From assembly GCA_015494715.1 (NCBI GenBank), contig WGAT01000042.1, positions 1-55,310 of the forward strand: DNA of 55,310 nucleotides. Reading direction: 5' to 3'. Made by a program: the position numbers and the translations under genes. The DNA is from Campylobacterota bacterium. Its GTDB lineage: Bacteria > Campylobacterota > Campylobacteria > Campylobacterales > Nitratiruptoraceae. The stretch's first letter is position 1. The number at the start of each line of letters is the position of its first letter. The notes under the pieces are model-generated. The model was not told where the DNA came from. It did no database searches and was given only the letters and a program-made list of their open reading frames with translations. Of the stretch, positions 9,715-18,050 are shown piece after piece.

Positions 9715-11043
9715 TTGAAACAGATCGTCAAGAAGGTCTTGCCACTGAGCCTTATCGTGGCTCTGCGCTTCTTTGGGCTTTTCATCGTACTCTCGGTATT
9801 GTCCCAGTATGCCTTACAACTGCCCGGAGGGACCGCCTTTTTGGCCGGTGTGGCCGTGGGCGGCTACGCTTTCACCCAAGCGGTGCTACAGGTGCCCTTT
9901 GGAGTCCTAAGCGACAAGATCGGGCGCAAAAAGACCATCTTCATAGGGCTTTTGATCTTCGCCATAGGCTCCGTGATCTGTGCTTTGGCCGACAACATCT
10001 ATGTACTGCTGCTTGGCCGGTTCTTGCAAGGGGCTGGAGCAATCGGCAGCGTGGTCACGGCGATGATCGCCGATTATGTACGCGAAGACGAGCGGGCCCA
10101 TGCTATGGCCGTGATGGGTATGGTGATCGCTCTGAGCTTCGCCGCGGCTATGATTATCGGTCCAATCATCGGAGGGTTGTATAGCGTCAAAGCACTCTTT
10201 TGGCTCACCGCCATCTTAGCGATCCTAGCCCTTGGCATTCTCTTTACTGCGGTCCCAGAACCCCCCAAAATCGTCCACCACTACAGCGAAGAGGAAGCCA
10301 AGATCAAAGAGGTCTTCAAAGATAAAGACCTCGTACGGATGTACATCACCTTTTTATTCCACTCCTCCACTATGGCGATCGCCTTTTTCCTGATCCCAAT
10401 CCTTATGAAACAAAAATTTGGCATGGGACCAGAGCACTACTGGAAAGTCTATCTGCCGGCGGTAATCTTTGGAATTCTTGCTATGGGTCCTGCAGCCGTT
10501 TTTGGAGAAAAGTATCACAAAGGCAAAGAGGTATTCATCATCTCGGTACTTTTCATCGCCGCCGCCTTTGCGCTGATGGGATTTAGCGACTCTTTCTTGC
10601 TTTTTGCCACCGGAGCGGTTTTCTTCTTCATTGGTTTTAATATGTTCGAGCCGCTTTTGCAAAGTTTTGTGAGTAAATTTGCTAGAGTACACCAAAAAGG
10701 GGCAGCCTTAGGCGTAGCCAACACTTTCGCCTACATCGGTATCTTTCTAGGCGGCGCGATAGGAGGTCTTTTATATCAGTACGGCCATGAAAAAGCCGTA
10801 GCGATCTTCGTGCTTATCGTGTGTGTGGTGTGGATCTATTGGATCGTCGGGATGCGAAATCCGGGAGTGCGAGCCAACCTCTTCTTGGATTTCAATCAGT
10901 ATGATAAAGAGAAACTTCCCGGTCTTAAAGTGATGGATGGCATTACCGACTTTTATATCAACGAGACGGAAAAGCTCATCGTAGTCAAATATGACAAAGA
11001 AAAATTAGACGAACAAACGATCAAGGAGTTTTTGAAAAAGTAG
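9715..11043 (+). CDS. MFS transporter with extra C-terminal domain
   Basis: This 442-residue major facilitator superfamily protein has about 12 membrane segments over residues 1-385. The loop 2-3 signature is GVLSDKIGRKKTIFIGL near residue 63. Residues 385-442 are an extra soluble tail: after an aromatic linker, KLPGLKVMDGITDFYINE and KLIVVKYDKEKLDEQTIKEF look like part of an HMA-type ferredoxin-like fold without the CXXC metal site. The start codon is TTG at 9715 with AAAGGA 7 bases upstream. The transported compound cannot be read; drug or metabolite efflux is typical of this branch. It runs convergent with the TlpA-like gene. Confidence 0.88.
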   Translation: MKQIVKKVLPLSLIVALRFFGLFIVLSVLSQYALQLPGGTAFLAGVAVGGYAFTQAVLQVPFGVLSDKIGRKKTIFIGLLIFAIGSVICALADNIYVLLLGRFLQGAGAIGSVVTAMIADYVREDERAHAMAVMGMVIALSFAAAMIIGPIIGGLYSVKALFWLTAILAILALGILFTAVPEPPKIVHHYSEEEAKIKEVFKDKDLVRMYITFLFHSSTMAIAFFLIPILMKQKFGMGPEHYWKVYLPAVIFGILAMGPAAVFGEKYHKGKEVFIISVLFIAAAFALMGFSDSFLLFATGAVFFFIGFNMFEPLLQSFVSKFARVHQKGAALGVANTFAYIGIFLGGAIGGLLYQYGHEKAVAIFVLIVCVVWIYWIVGMRNPGVRANLFLDFNQYDKEKLPGLKVMDGITDFYINETEKLIVVKYDKEKLDEQTIKEFLKK

Positions 11044-11057
11044 CCTTTTGGCTACTT
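11038..11057. terminator. Bidirectional terminator between MFS and tlpA-like genes
   Basis: AAGTAGCC (11038-11045) and GGCTACTT (11050-11057) form a perfect 8-bp stem with a TTTT loop. It overlaps the stop codons of both convergent genes, with an A-run to the left and TTCTT to the right, so it can work in both directions. Confidence 0.7.
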
Positions 11058-11615
11058 CTTCGTCGCATTGCTCTCTTTTGGAGTCTCAACCTTTGGATTG
11101 GCAAGCTTTTGGACAAACCTTTCTAGGCTACTCTCCTCGGCCATTCCCAGATGGTATCCCGCATAATTGCCGTTGCGATCGAAAAAAAGCATAAAAGGAA
11201 TAGTCCCGCTCCAACCTGTAAGCTCACCCATAAACTCTACAAACTCATAGTTATTTTTGTCTACGGCATAGTCGACTATAGGATAGTCGATCCCCAATTT
11301 TTTTAACATCGCAAGATCGCTAGAAGAGAGTGGTCGCTGTACATGTAGACCAATAATTTGTAAACTATTTGCCATCTTCTTTTGCAAATCGCCTAAAATC
11401 GGAATCTCCATTCGGCACGGAGGGCAGTTTTTGCCAAAGAAGTCTAGGATAATCACCTTGTTTGGATACTCTTTGACCTCAATGCCGTTTTTTTTGATAT
11501 GAACATGGATCTTTTTACCATCCACCGTGGTAAGAGTAAAGTTTTTATCCAGTTTCTTAGCTTCCGCACCAAAAAGTAGAGCCACCGCAAAAAGCAGTAC
11601 AAACAACTTCTTCAT
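11052..11615 (-). CDS. Exported TlpA/ResA-like thioredoxin
   Basis: This is a 187-residue periplasmic thioredoxin-fold protein. The signal peptide is MKKLFVLLFAVALLFGAEA. The thioredoxin domain holds the redox pair in FFGKNCPPCRMEIP (CPPC), followed by QIIGLHVQRP, and a cis-proline-like position in WSGTIPFMLFFD. Such proteins reduce disulphides during c-type cytochrome maturation or protect periplasmic thiols. I start it at 11615 because GAAAGGAT lies 5 bases upstream of that ATG and a signal peptide follows. It begins 11 bases after the end of moeA, at the end of the long minus-strand run that also contains two rhodaneses. Confidence 0.9.
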   Translation of the reverse strand: MKKLFVLLFAVALLFGAEAKKLDKNFTLTTVDGKKIHVHIKKNGIEVKEYPNKVIILDFFGKNCPPCRMEIPILGDLQKKMANSLQIIGLHVQRPLSSSDLAMLKKLGIDYPIVDYAVDKNNYEFVEFMGELTGWSGTIPFMLFFDRNGNYAGYHLGMAEESSLERFVQKLANPKVETPKESNATKK

Positions 11616-11626
11616 CTGTAATCCTT

Positions 11627-12838
11627 TCAAATAGAGTTGATAAGCCACACGAGCACCCGCTCGCCAGCATCCTTGTTACCCTCTATAGGCGAAGTGACCA
11701 CGAGCCCTTTATTCTCGCCTAGCATATTGGTCAGTATCGCACTGCTGCCAACTTTATGTCCGGCGAAATCTACAAAAAACTCCCCATCTTCAATAGAGAC
11801 ATTGCAAGGAGTGAACTCCGTCTTTTTGCTCCGTTTGACAAAGGGCTCTTCGAGGGTGGCATAGACCATCTTTGGCTGGTACTTTGCGCCTTGCATGCGA
11901 TAGATAAGTGGCAAGACATAAAGCATGAAAGTAACGGTACTTGAAAAGGCAAATCCGGGCAAAGAGACGATAAACTTTTGGCCAGCTCTTGCTACCATCA
12001 CATGCTGACCGGGCTTGATCACTACCCCTTTAAAGGCTACCTCTGCTCCCAAAGCTTCTCGTACCACATCTTTGACAAAATCGTAATCCCCTACACTTAC
12101 CCCACCGGTGGTGACCAAGATATCACTGCTTCTTAGCCCTTCGCTCATCGCCTCGGTGATTTGGGCTTTCTCGTCTCCCACCGCTCCTAACTGCACAGGC
12201 TCGCCCCCGTGCAAACGGGTGAGTGCCTCTAGGGTATAGTTGTTGGAGCTTCTTAGCTGGGCCGGGGAGCTTTGCTGCTCTCCGATCTCGAGCACTTCGC
12301 TCCCTGTGGAGAGTATCCCCACTTTTGGCCGCTGGTAGACCAGAGGCATCACCACATTGAGGCTTGCCATCACCCCAACTTCGGCAAAGCCTATACGAGA
12401 GCCTTTTTTGATAAGCACTTCCCCCTTGCTATAATTCTCACCCACCGGACGCACGCTAAAACCCTCGGGTACCGGCTCTTTGATAAGGATTCGCTCACCC
12501 TCCACCTCCACATTTTCGATGGGGATGAGCGTATCGGCGCCCTTTGGCATCAATGAGCCCGTAAAGGTCTTGATCGCCTCACCCTCTCGTAGCTCTTTTG
12601 CCACTTCGCTTCCAGCTGGCGTTTGGCCGACGACTCGCAAGCTCCCCTTTGCCTGGTCTTTGGCCTTGATGGCATATCCGTCCATTGCCGCCGTGGGCGC
12701 TGAGGGATTATCCTCTTTGGCCACGATATCTTCGGCCAAAAAGCCTCCTACCGCTTCGGTTAAAAAGATTTTTTGCACCCCGCTTATTGGGACTTGAAGA
12801 TTTTGAAGTATTTTAACCGACTCCTCAAAACTAATCAT
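11627..12838 (-). CDS. moeA: Molybdopterin molybdenumtransferase MoeA
   Basis: MoeA inserts molybdate (or tungstate) into adenylylated molybdopterin. The 403-residue protein has the full set of domains. DNPSAPTAAMDGYA (around residue 37) carries the conserved Asp of the substrate loop, and ILSTGSEVLEIGE near 176, ILVTTGGVSVGDYDFVK near 237 and SLPGFAFSSTVTF near 287 follow. Start at 12838: its ATG overlaps the M23 peptidase stop as ATGA and has AAAAGGAGCC upstream. With moaD and moaE at the other end of this run it points to molybdo- or tungstoenzymes such as periplasmic nitrate reductase or formate dehydrogenase, which are not in the window. Confidence 0.95.
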   Translation of the reverse strand: MISFEESVKILQNLQVPISGVQKIFLTEAVGGFLAEDIVAKEDNPSAPTAAMDGYAIKAKDQAKGSLRVVGQTPAGSEVAKELREGEAIKTFTGSLMPKGADTLIPIENVEVEGERILIKEPVPEGFSVRPVGENYSKGEVLIKKGSRIGFAEVGVMASLNVVMPLVYQRPKVGILSTGSEVLEIGEQQSSPAQLRSSNNYTLEALTRLHGGEPVQLGAVGDEKAQITEAMSEGLRSSDILVTTGGVSVGDYDFVKDVVREALGAEVAFKGVVIKPGQHVMVARAGQKFIVSLPGFAFSSTVTFMLYVLPLIYRMQGAKYQPKMVYATLEEPFVKRSKKTEFTPCNVSIEDGEFFVDFAGHKVGSSAILTNMLGENKGLVVTSPIEGNKDAGERVLVWLINSI

Positions 12839-13869
12839 TTGGCTCCTTTTTTGATGACTTGTACGCTCAAATAGCGCTTTCGCAAAACTTTTAACAATCC
12901 GTTCCAATCGACTTTAGGAATCCGTTTCATCGAAGCAAAATCGTTCTTTCTATCCCAATAAAGAAATTTTAACGGATCGAGCCAGTAAGAGAGGTAGCGT
13001 ACCTCATAGTGTAGATGGGGTCCGGTGCTTCTTCCCGTATTGCCAACTTTAGCTATCGGTTCGCCCCTTTTGACATACTGCCCCGGCCGTACCAAAATCT
13101 TACTCAAATGCCCATAAGCGGTCATAAAACCAAAAGGGTGCTCTATCATCAAAAAATTGCCATATCCGTTTCGCACACCGGCAAAATAGACCACCCCATC
13201 GGCCGGAGCGTAGACGGTTCTACCAATAGGAGCGCTTAAATCCAAACCAAAATGGAACATTTTGCGATGATAAATTGGATGTTGCCGATAGCCAAATCGA
13301 GCGGATATGCGCCTATAGCGTACGGGAAGTCCGATGGGAATGGTTCTATATAAAAGTTTTTTCTCATATTTTGAGAGTTTTTGCACTTTGGAAAAGTAGA
13401 TCAAACTCTTTTGTTCGAGTTTTTCCACACGTTTTGGGAGCGTAGAAACATTACTCTCCGCTCCCACCTCTTCTATACCCAAAATCTTCTCTACCTCTTT
13501 TAACTTGTCGTTCAAAGATAAAAGTTTCTCTTTTTGCTCTTGTATGGCTTGACGCAGCTCTTGGTTTCTTGACTCTAGATCTCTTTGCTGCAAAAGCAAA
13601 AAATTGCCAAATCGCTCCAAACGCCTCTTTTTGGCTGCAAGCTGCTTGTTTTCACGCTTTAATCTTTTGGCAGTTTGTTCTAAAATCTGGGTTTGGCTTC
13701 GTAAATTCTCCACATCTTGGATCAAGAAGTGTGAGAGCATCATAGCCAAACCCACCGCAATCACTATTAAAACGATAATGCCCAATATAACCTTTTTGAC
13801 AATTTGATGCAGCGTATACTGCTTGGTTCCATGTACATCGGTTATGGTTATAATAAATTTGTTCTTCAC
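12835..13869 (-). CDS. Membrane-anchored M23 peptidoglycan peptidase (Csd1/TagE-like)
   Basis: This 344-residue LytM/M23 zinc endopeptidase probably trims peptidoglycan crosslinks. The order is a short cytosolic N-terminus, one membrane helix (about 25-50), a periplasmic coiled coil (about 53-145, containing LEQTAKRLKRENKQLAAKK), and a C-terminal M23 domain with HFGLD (first His and Asp ligands), then GYGNFLMIEHPFGFMTAYGHL and GPHLHYEV (HXH). All metal ligands are present, so it should be active. In Helicobacter, relatives Csd1/Csd2 set helical cell shape with the bactofilin CcmA, and a bactofilin is encoded about 4 kb upstream in the same run. It overlaps moeA by 4 bases. Confidence 0.9.
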   Translation of the reverse strand: MKNKFIITITDVHGTKQYTLHQIVKKVILGIIVLIVIAVGLAMMLSHFLIQDVENLRSQTQILEQTAKRLKRENKQLAAKKRRLERFGNFLLLQQRDLESRNQELRQAIQEQKEKLLSLNDKLKEVEKILGIEEVGAESNVSTLPKRVEKLEQKSLIYFSKVQKLSKYEKKLLYRTIPIGLPVRYRRISARFGYRQHPIYHRKMFHFGLDLSAPIGRTVYAPADGVVYFAGVRNGYGNFLMIEHPFGFMTAYGHLSKILVRPGQYVKRGEPIAKVGNTGRSTGPHLHYEVRYLSYWLDPLKFLYWDRKNDFASMKRIPKVDWNGLLKVLRKRYLSVQVIKKGAK

Positions 13870-13882
13870 CTACACTCTACTC

Positions 13883-14974
13883 TCAATATTTGGGGATTCT
13901 TAACTTTTGCCCCGGAAAAATAAGTTTTGGATCTTTAATGATATCCTGATTGGCCTCATAGATTTTTACATATGCAGAGGCTTGACCATAAAATCGCTTG
14001 GCAATTTTTGACAATGTATCTCCCGGTGCCACGATATAGTATCGGTTGACCGCCTCTCTGGTTTGAGCTTCTCGTACCAATCCTTTGATATAACTTTTCT
14101 CTTTGGCTTCTTTAATTACAGGAGGAGTTTTCACGATAGCGGCAAGTTTTTGGCTCAATTGAGCAATTGGAGTAGCCTCTTTTTTCTTTTTTTGTATATT
14201 TTTATCCAGAACAACTTGGTTGTTTAGATATTCAGTCTTGGCTACCGCCACTTTTTTTTTAGATCCGGAGCTTTTTTTACGCTCTAAAATCAATTTTTCA
14301 ATATCTATATTTTTTAGCTGATCGGGTTTTAAAGAGCGAAGATATTCAATCAACTCCTCGTCACTCATCTCTTGTACGCTTTTTTGCCCTACCGAAGATG
14401 ATGCGACTTTTTTGGTCTGCTTGGTACTCGCTTGTACGGAAGCTAAAGCACTAGAGACCGAAGAGTTCGTTGTGGACTGAGCCACTTTTTGAGATAAAGC
14501 AGAAACAGACTGAACCTTTTGGGCCACCATAGTACTTTGGACTTGTGCAGACACACTTTTTTTGGAATTAGACGAGACGGCAGCCGTCTGTTTAGTTTGG
14601 GATACAAAAGATGCTGCCGCTAAGGAACTTTTTGATTGGTTGGAGTGTGTCGCCGTGGTTAGAGTGCTAACTCCTTGCGATATGAGGGAGGATTGTGGGG
14701 CCGTCGTGGAAGCATGTTGCTTTTTTTTTTCCACCGCGGCTACCGGTTTTGCACCTTGATGTTCAGCAAAAGCCTTTTTGGCATACATATATCCTATAAT
14801 ACCCAACACGATCAAAAGAGCGATCAGTACAATAATAAGAAGTATTTGAATTATCTTGGAAAAAGGACTCGGAGTCGGAGCAGCCTTGAAATGATGATCA
14901 TTTGGATCATGTGCTCCATTAGCGCCTTCTCCATAAGCAAAGAATTCTTCTTCAACACTTGTATTTCGTTTCAT
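13883..14974 (-). CDS. Membrane-anchored LysM peptidoglycan-binding protein
   Basis: This 363-residue protein has a short cytosolic N-terminus, one membrane helix (about 38-67), and a long Ser/Gln/Ala/Lys-rich low-complexity periplasmic stretch (about 75-225). It ends with a LysM domain (about 312-363: YIVAPGDTLSKIAKRFYG to IFPGQKLRIPKY). LysM binds GlcNAc-containing glycan, so the protein probably tethers the inner membrane to peptidoglycan or places a partner there. It lies 13 bases upstream of the M23 peptidase and 12 bases after the rhodanese gene. The two wall proteins may act as a pair. Confidence 0.88.
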   Translation of the reverse strand: MKRNTSVEEEFFAYGEGANGAHDPNDHHFKAAPTPSPFSKIIQILLIIVLIALLIVLGIIGYMYAKKAFAEHQGAKPVAAVEKKKQHASTTAPQSSLISQGVSTLTTATHSNQSKSSLAAASFVSQTKQTAAVSSNSKKSVSAQVQSTMVAQKVQSVSALSQKVAQSTTNSSVSSALASVQASTKQTKKVASSSVGQKSVQEMSDEELIEYLRSLKPDQLKNIDIEKLILERKKSSGSKKKVAVAKTEYLNNQVVLDKNIQKKKKEATPIAQLSQKLAAIVKTPPVIKEAKEKSYIKGLVREAQTREAVNRYYIVAPGDTLSKIAKRFYGQASAYVKIYEANQDIIKDPKLIFPGQKLRIPKY

Positions 14975-14986
14975 GGTTTTTCCTTT

Positions 14987-15661
14987 CTATTTGGTTTGAC
15001 TGTTTTTGATAAAGTTTCCTTTTTCGACCACAGTCGTAAGTCCCAACAGCTTCCATCCTTGCATACCGTTGCGGTAATACAGGATTTTGTCTGCGGGATA
15101 TCCATACTTTATTAAATTTCTAATCAACCGTGGCGATTGGTCACACCATACGCCATTACAAAAAATTAATAACTCTTTTGCGTTTGAAAAGTCTAGCTTG
15201 CCGTTTTTCTCTTTTGCACCAAGCAGTTTAAAAAAAGCGACGATTTTTTCCTTGGAAGGATTGGACTCCAAAAAAGTAAAAGGAACATTAATGGCTGAGG
15301 GAATAGTCTCGGCATAATACCATTTAGGAAGCCGTGCATCGATAATAATCCCTTTCCCACTATTTACTTTATCTCTCATAAATTTCACGACTTCTACCGT
15401 TGCCACCGTCTTGACCCTTTTATCCACCTTGATAGGATGGATACAAAAGGGAGGACAAGGCCGAGAAGTTTTACTATAATCGTCGGTAAGAAGATGATTG
15501 GTATCTTGAATACGCATCACTTTGACCTTAACACCCTTATGATCTACATAAACATAAGGGATATCTGGGGTGATTTTGACAAGATAGATCTCATCTTCTT
15601 TTTTCTTCGTCGCACCAAAGGCTAGACCCACCAACAAAACAAGAGTGACCACAATTCTCAT
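14987..15661 (-). CDS. Exported rhodanese-like protein 1
   Basis: This 224-residue protein has a signal peptide (MRIVVTLVLLVGLAFGA). An N-terminal module of about 90 residues (VMRIQDTNHLL, TSRPCPPFCI) is shared with the paralogue at 17397-18050. A rhodanese domain (about 95-215) follows, with IIIDARLPKWYYAETIPSA, the loop LIFCNGVWCDQSPR and LYYRNGMQGWKLLGL. The loop carries two cysteines. Only the second, in NGxWCxQ, is kept in the paralogue, so it is probably the sulfur carrier. CPPFC in the N-terminal module could form a disulphide. It lies 12 bases downstream of the tetra-PilJ gene. A periplasmic sulfane-sulfur role is inferred. Confidence 0.87.
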   Translation of the reverse strand: MRIVVTLVLLVGLAFGATKKKEDEIYLVKITPDIPYVYVDHKGVKVKVMRIQDTNHLLTDDYSKTSRPCPPFCIHPIKVDKRVKTVATVEVVKFMRDKVNSGKGIIIDARLPKWYYAETIPSAINVPFTFLESNPSKEKIVAFFKLLGAKEKNGKLDFSNAKELLIFCNGVWCDQSPRLIRNLIKYGYPADKILYYRNGMQGWKLLGLTTVVEKGNFIKNSQTK

Positions 15662-15673
15662 CGACGATCCTTT

Positions 15674-17341
15674 TTAATATTCAAGTACTACTTCTGAAAG
15701 TTTAACAGCTTTATCCATCTCTTTCAAAAGAATGGGATTTTTTTGAATAATGCGATTAAGTTCTTTAGGACTATTTTTCTTTTTTAAATAAAGAGGTTTG
15801 AGCTCTTGCCACAAAGAGGCCACTTTCTTATACTGAGCCACCAGTTTTGGATTGGTGGGCTTGATGATATAGTGCTTTTTGTCTCCATACATCAATCGTT
15901 TTAGCGAAGTATCAAACAATTCTACAGTCGTTACCATCTTTTTCCAATTGGTTTGAGGATCGATACCCAATGTCACAAGCATCTTCTCTTTTGTCATTTT
16001 TTGCGTCAACATCCGTTGACGTCCCGCAATATCGACAATCTCTTTTCTGGCGTCTTCCAAAAAATTATGAGTAGCATACTCTTTTTTGAAAGTTTGCACG
16101 AGATCGTTCGATCTTTTTAAAAGCTCTTCGTTATCGGCTATGATATAAGCCAAAGCGTTGGGATCCTTTCCTTGTGAGGCGAGTACTTGCTCTACACTTT
16201 TTTTAAAAGGTTTCCAAACCTCTTGCACTTTTGCGATCTCCTTTTTAATAACCTCGTTTTTTGCGGGCGGTAGCTGCAGCTCCTTATCCCCCACCAAAAA
16301 ACCGCGAAGAGTTTTATCGTACAATTGATAGGAATTTTTAAGTAATTTTTGCGTTTTTTGTTTATCGATATTCAAAGCATCCATCAACGCCAATTTACTC
16401 ATACGCTGGGTCAACATTCGCTGTTTACCGGCAAGATTGATAATATGTTTGGCCTCTTGCTCTTGTTTTTCAAAACTGCTTACCAACTGCGAAAGGGCTC
16501 GCGCGCGCTTTTCTCGATTGATAGACTTCTCATACATTTTGGTAATCTTATCCATCTGGCTCAACAAAAGATTACTTTTTTGCACCAATGCCCTTAATTT
16601 TTCTTTGGATAGTTTTTTAGGTACGGCTAGTTTCTCATACTCTTGCCACATCTTTTGGGCTTTATGCAGTTCCTTATTGATCCACGGCAGTTTCGTCTCT
16701 TCTAGCCCAAGCTTTTTATCCCCTTTTTGCAATCCATGTAAAATTCTGGCAAATAATTTTTTATCTTCGCGAAGGATTGGTGCTTGATCTTTATATCCGT
16801 ATTGTACGAGCAGTACGTCTTTAGCAATTTTTTGAGAGAGCATTCTCTCTTTACCCGCAAGATTTATCGCTTGCGCTCTTTTTATCTTAGCCCCTTTGTT
16901 TAAGGCTACATACATCTCCACGATCGCATTCATCCGTTTTAATAGATCTAAATTATTCTTTTTTATATATTCAATCGTTTTTTTATCAAAATTTCCATCT
17001 ATTACTTTTTCTAAAGCCTGCTTAAAAGGCGCCCAACGCTTTTGCAAATCACTAATTGCCTCTTTGATCTTTTGATCTTCTACGGGGACAAGCCCTAACT
17101 CTTTATCCCCTTGCAACAGACCTTGTAAAGTCCTTGAAAAAAGCTCCATATCTTTTTTTAAATCTTTTTTTGCCTCTTGCTCATTCACATGAAGAGCTAC
17201 CATCAAGGCCTCTTTGCTCATTCTTTGTATCAACATCCTTTGTTTACCGGCCAAATTGATATCCTTGGCCAACTCACTCGTCGTCGGGCCCGCATTGCCC
17301 AAAGTAAATAGTAGAAAAAAAGCGATAAGTAATCGTGTCAT
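15674..17341 (-). CDS. Exported protein of four tandem PilJ/NarX-like sensor repeats
   Basis: This 555-residue protein has a signal peptide (MTRLLIAFFLLFTLGNA), no other membrane segment and no signalling domain. Four repeats of about 130-140 residues each begin with a P-box-like helix: INLAGKQRMLIQRMSK (about 28), INLAGKERMLSQKIAK (about 159), INLAGKQRMLTQRMSK (about 301) and VDIAGRQRMLTQKMTK (about 436). Each also carries a later GDK motif (LLQGDKELGL, LQKGDKKLGL, FLVGDKELQL, LMYGDKKHYI). This is the PilJ-type domain of chemoreceptors and of the NarX/NarQ nitrate sensors. A free periplasmic tetramer of sensor units suggests a binding protein, possibly for nitrate or nitrite. I chose 17341 as start, with AAAGGA upstream. 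Confidence 0.88.
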   Translation of the reverse strand: MTRLLIAFFLLFTLGNAGPTTSELAKDINLAGKQRMLIQRMSKEALMVALHVNEQEAKKDLKKDMELFSRTLQGLLQGDKELGLVPVEDQKIKEAISDLQKRWAPFKQALEKVIDGNFDKKTIEYIKKNNLDLLKRMNAIVEMYVALNKGAKIKRAQAINLAGKERMLSQKIAKDVLLVQYGYKDQAPILREDKKLFARILHGLQKGDKKLGLEETKLPWINKELHKAQKMWQEYEKLAVPKKLSKEKLRALVQKSNLLLSQMDKITKMYEKSINREKRARALSQLVSSFEKQEQEAKHIINLAGKQRMLTQRMSKLALMDALNIDKQKTQKLLKNSYQLYDKTLRGFLVGDKELQLPPAKNEVIKKEIAKVQEVWKPFKKSVEQVLASQGKDPNALAYIIADNEELLKRSNDLVQTFKKEYATHNFLEDARKEIVDIAGRQRMLTQKMTKEKMLVTLGIDPQTNWKKMVTTVELFDTSLKRLMYGDKKHYIIKPTNPKLVAQYKKVASLWQELKPLYLKKKNSPKELNRIIQKNPILLKEMDKAVKLSEVVLEY

Positions 17342-17396
17342 TTTATATCCTTTTATCAATACACTTTAAAAACCTCTAATCAAAATCTTTTCACTT

Positions 17397-18050
17397 TTAA
17401 TATTTAACCTCTTTTAACGTAATAGGATTAAAGACAGTCAGTCCGACAATTTGCCAATACTGCATCCCGCCTCTATAATACTTGATCTTCTCTTTTGGAT
17501 ATCCAAGCGCCACAAGATGTTTTATCGCCGTAACGGCTTGTTGACACCAAGGCCCGTTATCAAAGACTAAAATGGTCAAAGCTTTAGAAAAATCCCACTT
17601 ATCCCCTTTTTTTTGCGCACCAAACAACGAAAGAATTTTCTCGGTATAACGCTTATCCGCCAACATGGAAAAGGGGATGTTCATCGCTCCGGGGATAGTC
17701 CCTTGCTTGTACCACTGAGGCATTCGCCCATCTATGAGCAGCCCTTGATCGCTGTTTAATTTATCACGAATAAAGTAGATAGTCTCTAGCTCCCCATAAG
17801 TCTCTATCCCCGGAATCGGCTGAAACTTTTGGATATAAAAGGGCGGAGTGGGGCGAGAAGTTCGTATATAGCTGTTGCGTAATTTATGATGGGTATCTTG
17901 AATGCGCTGTATCCGTACGGGCACGCCCCACACGTCCACATCCACATATGGCAAATCTTTTGTGATATTGACCTTTAATTTTTCGGCAAACAAACTATTA
18001 GCCCCGAGCATCCATATCATCAAAAAAAACAGAGCTGTAAAACTTCTCAT
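17397..18050 (-). CDS. Exported rhodanese-like protein 2
   Basis: This 217-residue paralogue of the 14987-15661 product has a signal peptide (MRSFTALFFLMIWMLGANSLFA), the same N-terminal module (RIQRIQDTHHKL, TSRPTPPFYI) and a rhodanese domain with LLIDGRMPQWYKQGTIPGA, LVFDNGPWCQQA and YYRGGMQYWQIVGL. The first loop cysteine of protein 1 is Asp here and the CPPFC pair is lost, leaving the NGPWCQQ cysteine as the only loop thiol. Its ATG overlaps the bactofilin stop by 4 bases, and the PilJ-repeat gene follows after 55 bases. The two rhodaneses bracket the PilJ protein, so a joint role is likely. Confidence 0.87.
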   Translation of the reverse strand: MRSFTALFFLMIWMLGANSLFAEKLKVNITKDLPYVDVDVWGVPVRIQRIQDTHHKLRNSYIRTSRPTPPFYIQKFQPIPGIETYGELETIYFIRDKLNSDQGLLIDGRMPQWYKQGTIPGAMNIPFSMLADKRYTEKILSLFGAQKKGDKWDFSKALTILVFDNGPWCQQAVTAIKHLVALGYPKEKIKYYRGGMQYWQIVGLTVFNPITLKEVKY

